This document shows positions 48,931 to 59,291 of a DNA stretch of 64,000 nucleotides, piece after piece (positions within the stretch are counted from its first letter, which is position 1; every line of letters begins with the position of its first letter). Below the pieces are notes generated by a model. It was given only the letters and a program-made list of their open reading frames with translations, did no database searches and was not told the DNA's origin. The DNA comes from an uncultured Lachnospiraceae bacterium. GTDB taxonomy: Bacteria > Bacillota > Clostridia > Lachnospirales > Lachnospiraceae. A program made the position numbers and the translations under genes. Where the stretch lies: contig CAMWJF010000004.1 in assembly GCA_947174505.1 (NCBI GenBank), positions 55,512 to 119,511 of the forward strand. The letters are read 5' to 3'.

Positions 48931-49944
48931 GTGGCAGTAACAGCAAAGGAGCTTGCGCAGATGTGCGGGGTTTCGCGAATGACGGTACATCGGGCGCTCA
49001 CAGACACAGGCAGGATTAACCAGCAGACGAAAGAGCTGATTCTGAAAAAGGCAAAGGAATGTGGATACCGGCCGGACTTACTGGCCAGAGGGCTGGTAAA
49101 GGGGCAGACATTTTACATAGGCGTTGTAGTGTTGGACGTCAATAACAGATATTTTTCACAGCTTTTGAGCGCTATTGGGATGGAAGCGCGAAGACGGGGG
49201 TATTTTGTAAATATTACGCTCCATGAAGAGAATAAGGAAATGGAGAAAGAGCAGTTGGAGCGGCTGGTTGATTACCATGTGGATGGAGTGATTCTCTCCT
49301 CAGTCAATCAGGGGGAGGAATACAGAGAGTTCCTGCAAAGTCTGGATACGCCTATTGTGACGATAGGAAATAAGATTGCTGACGGTATTCCGTTTGTCAG
49401 CATTCAGGAAAAAAAGGCGGCGAGGGAAGCGACGGAGGTAATCCTGCAAAAGGGCTATGAAAAGATCGTATTTGTATGTCCGCCGCTGGAGCAAACGGAG
49501 ACGAACACCTATGTGCACCAGCAGCGTCTGGAAGGATTTCAGGAGGCGGTGGCGGAGTGGAATCGGAAACTGGATCAAGAACAGTCAGAGGTGGATACAG
49601 TCATTATAGATAGAAACGAAGGTTTTGTGGAAAGTACCTGTGAGGAGCTGTATCAAACGGAGAAACGGACCGCCTGCTTTTGTACGGGAGATATGTTTGC
49701 CCTGGATATCATGAAATATATGGAGGGGCAGGGCAGGATTGCGGGAAGAGACTACGGGATCATAGGGTTTGACGGAATTGATATGTTGAATTATGTGGCT
49801 CCAAGATTATACACGATTTACAATCCTGTGGAAGAAGTGGCAAAAGAGGCGGTAAAATTGTTGTTCAGACTCATGAATGGTGAGGCAGAAGGGGACAACA
49901 CGGTAATTCTGAACTGTCAGATACAGGAGGGGGAGACATTGTAG
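48931..49944 (+). CDS. LacI-family transcriptional regulator
   Basis: AVTAKELAQMCGVSRMTVHRALTDTGRINQQTKELILKKAKECGYRPDLLARGL; GTG start. Confidence 0.93.
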   Translation: MAVTAKELAQMCGVSRMTVHRALTDTGRINQQTKELILKKAKECGYRPDLLARGLVKGQTFYIGVVVLDVNNRYFSQLLSAIGMEARRRGYFVNITLHEENKEMEKEQLERLVDYHVDGVILSSVNQGEEYREFLQSLDTPIVTIGNKIADGIPFVSIQEKKAAREATEVILQKGYEKIVFVCPPLEQTETNTYVHQQRLEGFQEAVAEWNRKLDQEQSEVDTVIIDRNEGFVESTCEELYQTEKRTACFCTGDMFALDIMKYMEGQGRIAGRDYGIIGFDGIDMLNYVAPRLYTIYNPVEEVAKEAVKLLFRLMNGEAEGDNTVILNCQIQEGETL

Positions 49945-50141
49945 TAAGTCTCCCCTTCTTTTGAGGGCGAATCATTTTGTCCTGTGGACTGTGGGACAGA
50001 CATTTGGGGAAGTGGGAGATTCTGTCATATGGCGGGGAAGGAAATTGCGGTAAAAATGGAACCGATGCAGCAGGTGAGAGGTATTAAGGATAGAGAACCC
50101 CGTCTGTTTCGGACAGACAGGCTGATACAAAGAGGTCATAT

Positions 50142-50633
50142 ATGACAAAAGAGGAACAGATAACGGCGGAGGCCGCGATAGACCGGTATGCGGACATGGT
50201 GTATCGTCTGGCGCTGTCGCAAATGAAAAATAAAACCGATGCGGACGATCTCTTTCAGGAGGTTTTTGTCCGTCTGGTCAGCAATGTGGAAAAACTGGAA
50301 TCATGGGAACATGTGAAGGCGTGGCTGATCCGGGTGACGGTCAACTGTGCGAAGAAGCATTTTGATCTGTATTGGAACAAAAATGTGGATTTTATGGAAG
50401 ACGAGACACAGATCAGGGGAGAAGAGGCGTATGAGCCGCCGGGTGAGCATCCCGTGAGAGGGGCGGTAGCGAAACTCCCGCCAAAATACCGGCTGGCGGT
50501 GCACTTGTTTTATTATGAGGAGCTTTCGGTAGCGGAGATTGCCCAACAGACCGGACAGAAGGAAGGCACCGTCAAATCGCAGCTCCACCGGGCGCGGGAG
50601 ATGCTGAAAAAATTGCTGGAAGAATCGGGATAA
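50142..50633 (+). CDS. ECF-type RNA polymerase sigma factor
   Basis: DADDLFQEVFVRLV; LSVAEIAQQTGQKEGTVKSQLHRAREMLKKLLEE. Confidence 0.93.
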   Translation: MTKEEQITAEAAIDRYADMVYRLALSQMKNKTDADDLFQEVFVRLVSNVEKLESWEHVKAWLIRVTVNCAKKHFDLYWNKNVDFMEDETQIRGEEAYEPPGEHPVRGAVAKLPPKYRLAVHLFYYEELSVAEIAQQTGQKEGTVKSQLHRAREMLKKLLEESG

Positions 50634-50757
50634 CTGTCGGGGAGAATAAAGATACGGAATATGTGCAGACCGGGATATGGCAGTAAAGGCAGAATGGCTG
50701 AAATGTTGTAAGAACTGTCGGGAAAATTCGGACAGGGTAGAAAAAGGAAACACATAG

Positions 50758-51690
50758 ATGATGGATCAATATAAAGAGCAGTACAAAAAAGAGACAGAAC
50801 AGATACATGCACCTGTGGAACTGGTTGCGAGAACCAAGGCGGCGATGCGTGAGGAAGAGGCACGGATTCGCCGGGAGTTTGCAGTACAGGCGGCGGGGCC
50901 GGAAATGGCGGAGACTTTGGTGATGCCGAGGGAGCACAGCCGGGGTATGAACGCCCGCAAGTGGGCTTATCCCTTAACTGCGGCGGCAGCGCTGTTTATT
51001 CTGGTGTCTGTTTCCATGATGATGCGGGGACTAAAGTCCGGGGAGATGGCTGCGGACAACGGTGCCTATGAGGAAATGGCAGTAGAGATGGAGACTGCGG
51101 AAATGTCCGGCGGATGGGATTTGGACGGTGGCATGGCAGCGGCCGGGGCAGCAGCGGATTCGGTGGAAGGAGCGGAGACCGCGTTTGCGGATGAGGTGAC
51201 GTCCGCGGAGACGGAAATGGCGGCGGCTCCTGCCTGCGCGGATGAAATTGGAGATCTGTCCGAGTCAGTGGCAGAAAGTGCAGCTTCTGATGGGGCGGCG
51301 CTTTCGAAGGGGGCAGGGGATGCCTCTGCCGAGAAGCTGGAGGCGGAGGAAGCGGAACGGAATGAGCAGCAGGGAAAACGGAGTGATGCGGAGAAAAGCC
51401 TTGCCGATGACGGATCCGCTGCTCCTACAGAGAATGGGGTGCAGAGCGGCGCGGCGGATACAGAGAATATTACGATAGAAAGGGTGGCAGGAAAGCCGGA
51501 CTTCTGTGGATGTCCTGACACGGAAATGCATGTTTTTGAGGGGGAAACCTTTCACACAGCGAAGGAAGGAGACGGGTGGGCAGCCTATGTGGAAACCGGA
51601 GACGGGGATCAGTACGTGATCCGCGGGGAAGCGGAGAACCTGGAGACGTTTTTGGAGGCGGGGTATCGGAAACTGCTGGAAATGAAGTAA
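50758..51690 (+). CDS. Putative single-TM anti-sigma-like protein
   Basis: Adjacent to the ECF sigma; one TM (WAYPLTAAAALFILVSVSMMM) with a long Ala/Glu-rich extracellular region. Confidence 0.6.
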   Translation: MMDQYKEQYKKETEQIHAPVELVARTKAAMREEEARIRREFAVQAAGPEMAETLVMPREHSRGMNARKWAYPLTAAAALFILVSVSMMMRGLKSGEMAADNGAYEEMAVEMETAEMSGGWDLDGGMAAAGAAADSVEGAETAFADEVTSAETEMAAAPACADEIGDLSESVAESAASDGAALSKGAGDASAEKLEAEEAERNEQQGKRSDAEKSLADDGSAAPTENGVQSGAADTENITIERVAGKPDFCGCPDTEMHVFEGETFHTAKEGDGWAAYVETGDGDQYVIRGEAENLETFLEAGYRKLLEMK

Positions 51691-51728
51691 TTATCGACGG
51701 ACAGGGAATGGCGATATTGTGAAACAAT

Positions 51729-51756
51729 AAATCGAGCGTTTGAGCGCTCGATTTTT
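51729..51756 (+). terminator. Intrinsic terminator
   Basis: ATCGAGCG-TTTGAG-CGCTCGAT TTTTT. Confidence 0.8.
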
Positions 51757-51857
51757 GCAACCTTTTTTTTCCATAAAAGGTATTAGAGATAGAAGGGTAC
51801 AAAATCAGTATCCGGGGAGGAGCAGAGCGGAAACGGCTCAGGAATGGAGGAAAAGGG

Positions 51858-53831
51858 ATGAAAAAGAATAGGAAAAAAGCGATGGTATTAGGTATGGCGG
51901 GTATTCTGCTGCTTACGGGATGCGGCGGAAACGCGGAAACCTCCGCGCCGGCGCAGGCTGATGAAATGCCGCGTCAGGAGGCGCCCGATGAGGAGGCTTG
52001 GGGGCTGTCGGACATAGACGCCGGGACAGAGGGAGAGGCAGGCGGCATGGAAAGCCCGTCAGAAATGACAGATATGTCGGAAAGTGCGGCGGCGGAAAAC
52101 AGCGCGGAGGCAACAGGCGGCGCGTTAGCCGGTGCGGCGGCGGACAGCGCCGCAGAGAGTTATGCAAAAGCTGAGGGAACGCCTGAAAGCAGTGCGGCGG
52201 AGAAAAGAGCGCAGCCCGGCAATATGGAGAACAGCCTACAGGACAGTTATGCCGATAGCGGCGGTGCAGCGGCAGATGAATGGAAGATGGCAGGCACAGG
52301 CATTGCAGATTTATATGGGGACCTGTATGCCAGAGGAGATGTCCCGGACGGTTATCTGGGTTCCTGCTATGAGTTTGATGAGGAAATCGACAGGAAAAGC
52401 GGTCAGGAAGAATACAGCAAATGGGAGGAGCAGGGGTTCTTTTCTGTGATGGCGCAGCCGCAGTCCACTTTTTCCGCGGATGTGGATACGGCTTCTTACA
52501 GCAATTTACGTCGCCTGATCCGTGAGGGTTACGATTTGGATCATCTGCCGGAAGGGGCAGTCAGGATCGAGGAGATGCTGAATTACTTTTCTTACGATTA
52601 TGAGGAACCCACGGGACAGGAACCTTTCGGGGTGACGACGCAGATTGGCCGCTGCCCATGGAATGAAGAGGCGGAGCTTCTGATGGTTGGTCTTAAGACG
52701 GAGAGTATTGATTACAGCCACGCCCCGGCATCCAATCTGGTATTTCTGCTTGATGTGTCCGGCTCCATGGGGGAGCCAGACAAGCTGCCGCTTTTGCAGG
52801 AATCCTTTGGAGAACTTACGGAGAATCTCAGCAGCAAGGACAGGATTTCCATTGTGACCTACGCCTCGGAGGATACAGTTGTGCTGCGGGGTGCAGCCGG
52901 AAGTGAAAAGCGGAAAATAAAGAAAGCGTTAAACGGTTTGAAGGCAGGCGGCGGCACCCATGGAAGCAAAGGGATAGAAACCGCTTACGCGCTGGCGGAG
53001 GAATACTTTATCAAAGGCGGTAACAACCGCATTATTCTGGCGACGGACGGCGACTTAAATATCGGTATGACCAGCGAGGAGGAACTGGAGGAACTGATCA
53101 GCGAGAAAAGGGAGTCGGGGATTTTCCTTTCGGTTCTGGGCTTTGGGACGGGTAATATCAAAGATAATAAGATGGAGACGTTAGCGGATAAGGGAAACGG
53201 CAATTATGCTTACATAGACTGCTTGCAGGAGGCAAGAAAGGTGCTTTCGGAGGAGATGACGGCCACGCTTCTGACGGTCTGTAAAGATGTGAAGTTTCAG
53301 GTGGAGTTTAATCCGGAGCTGGTAGAAGCATACCGTCTTCTGGGATATGATAACAGAGTGTTGGACAGACAGGATTTTCACGACGATACGAAGGACGGTG
53401 GGGAAATCGGAGCGGGGCACAGCGTAACCGCGCTTTATGAAATCATATTGCGGGAGCCTTTGTATCATGGCATGACGGAAAGGGAAATTGAGGATCTGAA
53501 ATACGGCAGTGAGTACAGAAAGAGGGCGGGGGAAACGCCTGTATCCAATGGCAGATACAAGGAGTGGCTGACAGTCAGCATCCGCTATAAAAAGCCCGCA
53601 GGGAACAGAAGCGAACTTCTGGAATATCCGGTTGGGTATGGCAGCTATTGCGATAAGCCTTCTGAAGATTTCCTTTTTGCCGCGGCGGTGGCGGAGTTTG
53701 GCCTGCTTGCGTCCCACAGCAGGTACCCGGAGGATGCGTCGGTAGAAAATGTAAGAAGAACGATAAAAAAGCTGGATTTAAAGGACAGTTATAAAATGGA
53801 ATTTTTGGAGCTGGTGGAGGAAGTGCAGTAG
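51858..53831 (+). CDS. VWA-domain lipoprotein (YfbK-like)
   Basis: Lipobox LLTGCGG; FSADVDTASYSNLRRLIREG; VRIEEMLNYFSYDY; MIDAS DVSGSMG. Confidence 0.9.
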   Translation: MKKNRKKAMVLGMAGILLLTGCGGNAETSAPAQADEMPRQEAPDEEAWGLSDIDAGTEGEAGGMESPSEMTDMSESAAAENSAEATGGALAGAAADSAAESYAKAEGTPESSAAEKRAQPGNMENSLQDSYADSGGAAADEWKMAGTGIADLYGDLYARGDVPDGYLGSCYEFDEEIDRKSGQEEYSKWEEQGFFSVMAQPQSTFSADVDTASYSNLRRLIREGYDLDHLPEGAVRIEEMLNYFSYDYEEPTGQEPFGVTTQIGRCPWNEEAELLMVGLKTESIDYSHAPASNLVFLLDVSGSMGEPDKLPLLQESFGELTENLSSKDRISIVTYASEDTVVLRGAAGSEKRKIKKALNGLKAGGGTHGSKGIETAYALAEEYFIKGGNNRIILATDGDLNIGMTSEEELEELISEKRESGIFLSVLGFGTGNIKDNKMETLADKGNGNYAYIDCLQEARKVLSEEMTATLLTVCKDVKFQVEFNPELVEAYRLLGYDNRVLDRQDFHDDTKDGGEIGAGHSVTALYEIILREPLYHGMTEREIEDLKYGSEYRKRAGETPVSNGRYKEWLTVSIRYKKPAGNRSELLEYPVGYGSYCDKPSEDFLFAAAVAEFGLLASHSRYPEDASVENVRRTIKKLDLKDSYKMEFLELVEEVQ

Positions 53832-53939
53832 AAATGGAATCAACTGCAATATTTTAGGTACAGCCTGTGCATAAAAACAGCAGGACGGGTTTGGAACACC
53901 GTCCTGCCGTTTCCGTGTTGTGGGTAAAGATTCCGGTAA

Positions 53940-54392
53940 TTATTTTACTTCAATCCGCTTTACTTCCTCCCTGGCGGCAAGCTCCTTCTTGGGGAATTTT
54001 ACCTCCAGAATGCCGTTATTGTAGGAGGCGTCAATGTCGCCCGGATCCACATCGTTGACGCGGAAACTCCGGGAGTAGGAGCTGTAATACCGCTCCCTTC
54101 GGATGTATTTATCCTTGCTTTCCTCGTTTTTCTCCTCCTTGTGGGATGCGGAGATGGTCAACAGGTTATCCTTTAAGTCGATGTTAATGTCCGACTTGTC
54201 AAAGCCCGGCAGCTCCGCCTGTAAAAGGTAGCTGTCGCCCTGATCGATCACATCGGTTTTGAAGGCGTCAAAGGTGGCCAGCTCGTTGTTTCCCCAGAAA
54301 TTCTTGAAGGCATCGTCGAATATCCTGTCGAAAGGGTCGTCGTAGAATGCGGGTTTATAGTTACGGTTGTTGAATAATGCAGGTCTTAACAT
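53940..54392 (-). CDS. Hsp20/alpha-crystallin family small heat shock protein
   Basis: YLLQAELPGFDKSDINIDLKDNLLTISASHKEE ... NNGILEVKFPKKE. Confidence 0.93.
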   Translation of the reverse strand: MLRPALFNNRNYKPAFYDDPFDRIFDDAFKNFWGNNELATFDAFKTDVIDQGDSYLLQAELPGFDKSDINIDLKDNLLTISASHKEEKNEESKDKYIRRERYYSSYSRSFRVNDVDPGDIDASYNNGILEVKFPKKELAAREEVKRIEVK

Positions 54393-54691
54393 AAGAATCC
54401 CTCCTTGTTAAAAGATTGTGACAGTGTAATATATTTCGGGAGAACGTGAAGCATTCTTTGAATCGAGTGCGTAGTCACCCGCTTTGCTAACAGTATGACC
54501 AAATTGGCAGATTCGATTCCATTTGGCATCTGCTGTTTGTTTATATATGTTATACAACTAATAGAACAAAAAAGCAATGAAGGATAAATAAACTGTTTGT
54601 TAAGAGTTTATAAACTGGTTATGGAGATGTATAATGGTGCAAGAAGGGGCAAAAGCGGTAAAGGAATATTCTATTGGGGAGGGAGATTTGT

Positions 54692-55480
54692 ATGGATTTT
54701 GGAATGCCTACACTGATTGAGAACAGGAAACTGGAGGAAAATATTTCTCTTTGTAAGGAGCTGGGACTGCAGTTTGTTGAGCTGAACATGAATTTCCCGA
54801 TGTACCAGATTCCGCAGCTGGAAGAAACGGTATATCTGAAAGAGCAGGCGCGGGAGAATGATATTTATTTCACAATCCATCTGGACGAAAACCTGAATGT
54901 CTGTGATTTCAATCCACTGGTAGCGGACGCTTATATGAGGACGACAGAGCGGGCAATTAAGGCTGCGGGGGAATTTGGCGCACCGCTTTTAAACATGCAT
55001 ATGAATCACGGTATTTATGTCACGCTGCCCGACAGAAAGGTGTGGCTGTTCGGGGAATACCGGGAGCCGTATATGGCGGCGGTACGCAGATTCCGGGAAA
55101 TGTGCGAGAAAACGGCAGGAGACTCCGGCGTTAAGATATGTATTGAAAATACCGATGGCTATCAGGATTTTGAGAAGGAGGCCATCGACTACTTATTGGA
55201 GAGTGAAATGTTTGCGCTGACTTGGGATATCGGACACTCCCATGCATGTGACAATGTGGATGAGGCTTTTCTGATGGGGCGGAAGGACAGACTGTATCAT
55301 TTCCATATCCATGATGCGCAGGGAACCGGGAACCACCGGACGCTTGGGTCTGGGGAAATCAATCTGGCACAGCGGATCGGGCTGGCGCAGGATGGTGGCT
55401 GCCGGTGCGTGGTGGAGACAAAAACGATTGCGGCGCTGCGGCAGTCTGTGACATGGCTCAGGGCTAAGGGGTATCTGTGA
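54692..55480 (+). CDS. Sugar phosphate isomerase/epimerase-like TIM barrel
   Basis: ENISLCKELGLQFVELNMNFP; ICIENTDG; LTWDIGHSHACDN; FHIHDAQG. Confidence 0.87.
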   Translation: MDFGMPTLIENRKLEENISLCKELGLQFVELNMNFPMYQIPQLEETVYLKEQARENDIYFTIHLDENLNVCDFNPLVADAYMRTTERAIKAAGEFGAPLLNMHMNHGIYVTLPDRKVWLFGEYREPYMAAVRRFREMCEKTAGDSGVKICIENTDGYQDFEKEAIDYLLESEMFALTWDIGHSHACDNVDEAFLMGRKDRLYHFHIHDAQGTGNHRTLGSGEINLAQRIGLAQDGGCRCVVETKTIAALRQSVTWLRAKGYL

Positions 55481-55547
55481 TTTTCGCGGCGGACTTCCAC
55501 TGCACGGGGCATAAAAAGGGCAGGCGCAAACGGCCTGCCCTACATGT

Positions 55548-55775
55548 TTAACAATATATAAAGGGAGTTAATTTCTCCCTGATCCCCTCATCGTCCGAAT
55601 CGTAAGTGAGCTGAAGCGGACGGGTCAGATCAAGCGCCATCACGCCGAGAATGGATTTGGCGTCTACGACTCTTCGGCCTTCCCCCAGATTGAAGCACGA
55701 ATCAATCTTATCAATTACATCCACAAACCTTCTGATCTGATTCACATCATTGAATTTGACATTTACCTGCTGCAT
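55548..55775 (-). CDS. HPr-family-like protein
   Basis: RRVVDAKSILGVMALDLTRPLQLTYDSDDE resembles the HPr Ser46 region; no GxHARP histidine motif. Confidence 0.75.
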   Translation of the reverse strand: MQQVNVKFNDVNQIRRFVDVIDKIDSCFNLGEGRRVVDAKSILGVMALDLTRPLQLTYDSDDEGIREKLTPFIYC

Positions 55776-56067
55776 AATCTCATTTCCTCCTTAATCATTA
55801 TTGATGACTGAAAAATAGAATAATCAATGATTTACAAATCAATACCGATTAACAGCAATTCCCCTATATGCAGAATTCCCTGACAACACATCCGTTAGTT
55901 TGTCGTTTGTTTTTCGTATGAGCCTCCTTTCTCTGCGAAAATATAATTGATATTTCGTGAGAATATAATATATGCCGCTTTTTAAAATGTAAATAGGCGG
56001 AATCAACAAACTTTTAAAGGATATATTATACAGTATGCCCAGAAAAATGAAGATAAAACAGCACAAA

Positions 56068-56096
56068 AAAGGACGTCCCATGTCGGGACGTCCTTG
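56068..56096 (-). terminator. Intrinsic terminator of the rubredoxin gene
   Basis: AAGGACGTCCC ... GGGACGTCCTT with T-run on the minus strand. Confidence 0.8.
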
Positions 56097-56108
56097 CCAA
56101 TGCGATAT

Positions 56109-56282
56109 TTAGTTGTAATTTTCAATGACCGGCTGGAACATATCCTTGGTCACACCGCAGAGGGGGCAGCACCAGTCTGCCGGAAGATCTTCAAATGCTG
56201 TGCCGGGCTTAATGCCGTGCTCCGGATCACCCTTCTCGGGATCATATGTATAGCCACAGGGATTGCAGAAATATTTTTTCAT
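56109..56282 (-). CDS. Rubredoxin (57 aa, not in ORF track)
   Basis: [57 protein letters not shown]. Confidence 0.95.
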   Translation of the reverse strand: MKKYFCNPCGYTYDPEKGDPEHGIKPGTAFEDLPADWCCPLCGVTKDMFQPVIENYN

Positions 56283-56392
56283 AGCTATTTCCTTTCTTAT
56301 CTGTTAGTTTATTTATATGTTATCTTTGTGGTATAGATACGGGGATTTGGCTTTTGGGCGTCATCCCCGCAGATGTTTCTGAAAATAGCGGC

Positions 56393-56932
56393 TTAGCTGA
56401 AATATCTCTTAAGCAGTCCTTCAAACGCCTTGCCGTGTCTGGCTTCGTCGCGGGCCATCTCATGCACGGTGTCATGGATTGCATCAAGGTTAGCTGCCTT
56501 CGCGCGCTTTGCAAGATCAAACTTACCTGCGGTTGCGCCGTTTTCCGCTTCCACTCTCATCTCCAGATTCTTCTTGGTGGAATCGGTTACTACTTCGCCG
56601 AGCAGCTCCGCGAACTTAGCGGCATGCTCTGCCTCTTCCCATGCAGCCTTCTCCCAGTACAGGCCGATCTCGGGATAGCCTTCTCTGTGAGCAACTCTCG
56701 CCATAGCAAGGTACATGCCAACCTCGGTGCACTCGCCGTTGAAGTTTGCTCTCAGGTCAGCCATGATATCCTCGCTGGCACCCTGTGCTACGCCTACCAC
56801 ATGCTCTGCAGCCCACTCCATTGCGCCGCTCTGTGCTGTAAACTTTTCAGCCGGTGCATTACACTGAGGGCATTTCTCCGGTGCAGAATCTCCTTCGTGA
56901 ACATAACCGCATACCTGACATACAAATTTCAT
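56393..56932 (-). CDS. Rubrerythrin family protein
   Basis: N-terminal rubredoxin-like [20 protein letters not shown]; ferritin-like helices with E..H motifs. Confidence 0.94.
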   Translation of the reverse strand: MKFVCQVCGYVHEGDSAPEKCPQCNAPAEKFTAQSGAMEWAAEHVVGVAQGASEDIMADLRANFNGECTEVGMYLAMARVAHREGYPEIGLYWEKAAWEEAEHAAKFAELLGEVVTDSTKKNLEMRVEAENGATAGKFDLAKRAKAANLDAIHDTVHEMARDEARHGKAFEGLLKRYFS

Positions 56933-57022
56933 ACTGTGATCTCCTTTTCTTTTTTGATATTTTCACCCATAAATTATGGGTGTATTAGCATTGTAAATAG
57001 TTAGTACAACAAAAAAATAAAA

Positions 57023-57433
57023 TTATGCATCCCGTTCGGAAATATCGGCGGAATGATTCAGGCAGTCACGGCAAAGTCCATAAAAATATGTGGACTGTCT
57101 ATCGATTCTGCCATCAAATTTCTTCCGTGCGTCAGCAAGCATGTCCTCCATGCAGTCAAGCGGCAGATCCGTCACGCAGCCACAGCCTGAACAGATGAAG
57201 TGACAGTGCCGGGAAGTATCCGCGTCAAAGCGATCTACGCCGTCGCCTACCTGTAATCTCTGTATTTCGCCCCTGTTGGTGAGAAGCGTCAGATTCCGGT
57301 AGACGGTTCCCAGACTGATATTCGGATATTCCTGCCTGACATTCTGGTACACAACATCAGCGGTGGGATGATCCTTGCGGCTCATAAGAAAGTTATAAAT
57401 AACTTGCCGCTGTCGACTGTATTTCACCGCCAT
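57023..57433 (-). CDS. perR: Fur-family regulator, probably PerR
   Basis: TVYRNLTLLTNRGEIQRLQVGDGVDRFDADTSRHCHFICSGCGCVTDL; next to rubrerythrin/rubredoxin. Confidence 0.87.
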   Translation of the reverse strand: MAVKYSRQRQVIYNFLMSRKDHPTADVVYQNVRQEYPNISLGTVYRNLTLLTNRGEIQRLQVGDGVDRFDADTSRHCHFICSGCGCVTDLPLDCMEDMLADARKKFDGRIDRQSTYFYGLCRDCLNHSADISERDA

Positions 57434-57635
57434 GGCAATTCCTCCTGGTCCGTCATATCCTCTGTCATTCTAAAACTAGGAATCATTACTGATTTACAGT
57501 CCATTATAGCAGATGGACAGGGTGTGTCAATTAGATTTTTTAAATTTATAAATTTTTTATAAGATTATCGGAGATGTTTTATTTTCAGCTTTGCAAATTG
57601 TGGTATCATAGTGTGAGAGGTACTTCTAGCACTCA

Positions 57636-57744
57636 GCAGCGGCGGCTGCATCGCAAAGTCAGCATAGCTGACTTGGAAGTTCCAGATTTGCTTCGCAAAT
57701 CACGTTCACTCAGGAGAATGCCGGAAGTGCGCATTCTCCGCACT
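57636..57744 (+). repeat. Second array of stem-loops, upstream of the histidine kinase
   Basis: GCAGC/GCTGC, AAGTCAGC/GCTGACTT, GATTTGC/GCAAATC, GGAGAATGC/GCATTCTCC. Confidence 0.82.
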
Positions 57745-57793
57745 AATCAGGAATCATGCATATATGGGCGGAACGCAGAAAGAGGGTTTTTAG

Positions 57794-59275
57794 GTGAAAT
57801 TTAGAACAAGGCTGCTGATTACGTCAGTGACGATGGTGGTGCTGCCGCTTTTGCTGACTTGCGCCGCGCTTCTGGTGGTTGGCAGCCATATTGAGGATGC
57901 GGAGAAGCCGTTGGGTTTTTTTGACAGGGACAATGCCTCGTATATTTACACAATAGAAAATTACAGCCGCATTTCAGAGGAAGTGCTGGAGAAGGTAAGG
58001 CAGCAGATTAAGGAAGATCCTTCCCGGCTGGAGGATATGGCCTATCTGGATGAGATTACATTGGATTTGAGGGATAAGTCTTCTTATATCATAGTCAGAA
58101 AGGACGATACGCTTTTTTATACCGGCAATCACAACGCCGCCAAAAAGATTTTTCCCGCTCTGCCTGAATACGGTAATGAAATGCCAGGTTCGGAGGCGGG
58201 CTACTATTATAACGATATCAAAAAACTTGTGAAGGAAGTGGATTTCCGTTTTACTGACGGCAGCGAGGGAAGCTTTTTTGTGATTACAAGCGTCAGCTCC
58301 CTGTTTTCCAGAAAAACGCTTCATAAGATGGCGTTTGCTTTTTTTCTGGTATTGGTTTTCACCAGTCTCTTGCTGACCCGGGGAATTCAAAGAGGCATTT
58401 TTACGCCGATCAATCAGTTAAATACGGCGATGCAGAACATTGCCGAGGGCAATCTGGAATACATGCTGACCACGGAAGAAAAGGGCGAGATCGGCGAGCT
58501 TTACCGAAATTATGAGGATATGCGGCTGCGGCTGAAGGAGTCTTTGGATGAGAAGTTTGAGCATGAGAAAAAAAACCGGGAGCTGATCAGTAATATTTCC
58601 CATGATCTGAAAACGCCCATTACCGCGGTCAAGGGTTATGTGGAGGGCATCATGGACGGGGTGGCGGACACGCCCGAGAAGATGGATAAATATATTAAAA
58701 CCATCTACAATAAAGCCAACGACATGGACCGCCTGATTAATGAGCTGACCACCTATTCCGGCATTGATAATAACCGGATTCCCTATAATTTCCACCGCAT
58801 CAATGTGGCAGACTATTTCGGGGACTGTGTGGAGGAAGTGGGATTGGATCTGGAGTCAAAGAACATCCAGTTGAACTACGAGGATCTGGTGGAGCCATCC
58901 ACGCAGATCATTGCCGACCCGGAGCAGCTTAAACGGGTTATCAATAATATCATTGGCAACAGCATAAAATATCTGGATAAAGAGAAGGGTGTCATTGACA
59001 TCCGCATTCTGGACGAGGTGGATTCCATCCGCGTAGAAATCGAGGACAACGGTAAGGGCATAGCGGCCAAAGATCTGCCGAATATATTTGAGCGGTTTTA
59101 CAGGACGGACGCATCCCGTAATTCCTCGCAGGGTGGCAGCGGAATCGGGCTGTCCATCGTGAAGAAGATCATAGAAGACCACGGCGGCTACATTTGGGCC
59201 ACCAGCAAGGAAAATGAAGGCACCTGTATGCATTTTGTGATAAGGAAATGGCTTAGTGAGGCGGAAAAGGGCTGA
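57794..59275 (+). CDS. Sensor histidine kinase with HAMP
   Basis: NISHDLKTPITAVKGYVEGIMDG; GGSGIGLSIVKKIIEDHGG. Confidence 0.93.
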   Translation: MKFRTRLLITSVTMVVLPLLLTCAALLVVGSHIEDAEKPLGFFDRDNASYIYTIENYSRISEEVLEKVRQQIKEDPSRLEDMAYLDEITLDLRDKSSYIIVRKDDTLFYTGNHNAAKKIFPALPEYGNEMPGSEAGYYYNDIKKLVKEVDFRFTDGSEGSFFVITSVSSLFSRKTLHKMAFAFFLVLVFTSLLLTRGIQRGIFTPINQLNTAMQNIAEGNLEYMLTTEEKGEIGELYRNYEDMRLRLKESLDEKFEHEKKNRELISNISHDLKTPITAVKGYVEGIMDGVADTPEKMDKYIKTIYNKANDMDRLINELTTYSGIDNNRIPYNFHRINVADYFGDCVEEVGLDLESKNIQLNYEDLVEPSTQIIADPEQLKRVINNIIGNSIKYLDKEKGVIDIRILDEVDSIRVEIEDNGKGIAAKDLPNIFERFYRTDASRNSSQGGSGIGLSIVKKIIEDHGGYIWATSKENEGTCMHFVIRKWLSEAEKG

Positions 59276-59291
59276 GAGAAAGGACAGAACA

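Noticed and set aside
56354-57004. 216-aa plus-strand ORF
   Set aside because: Antisense to rubrerythrin; the minus-strand protein is unambiguous.
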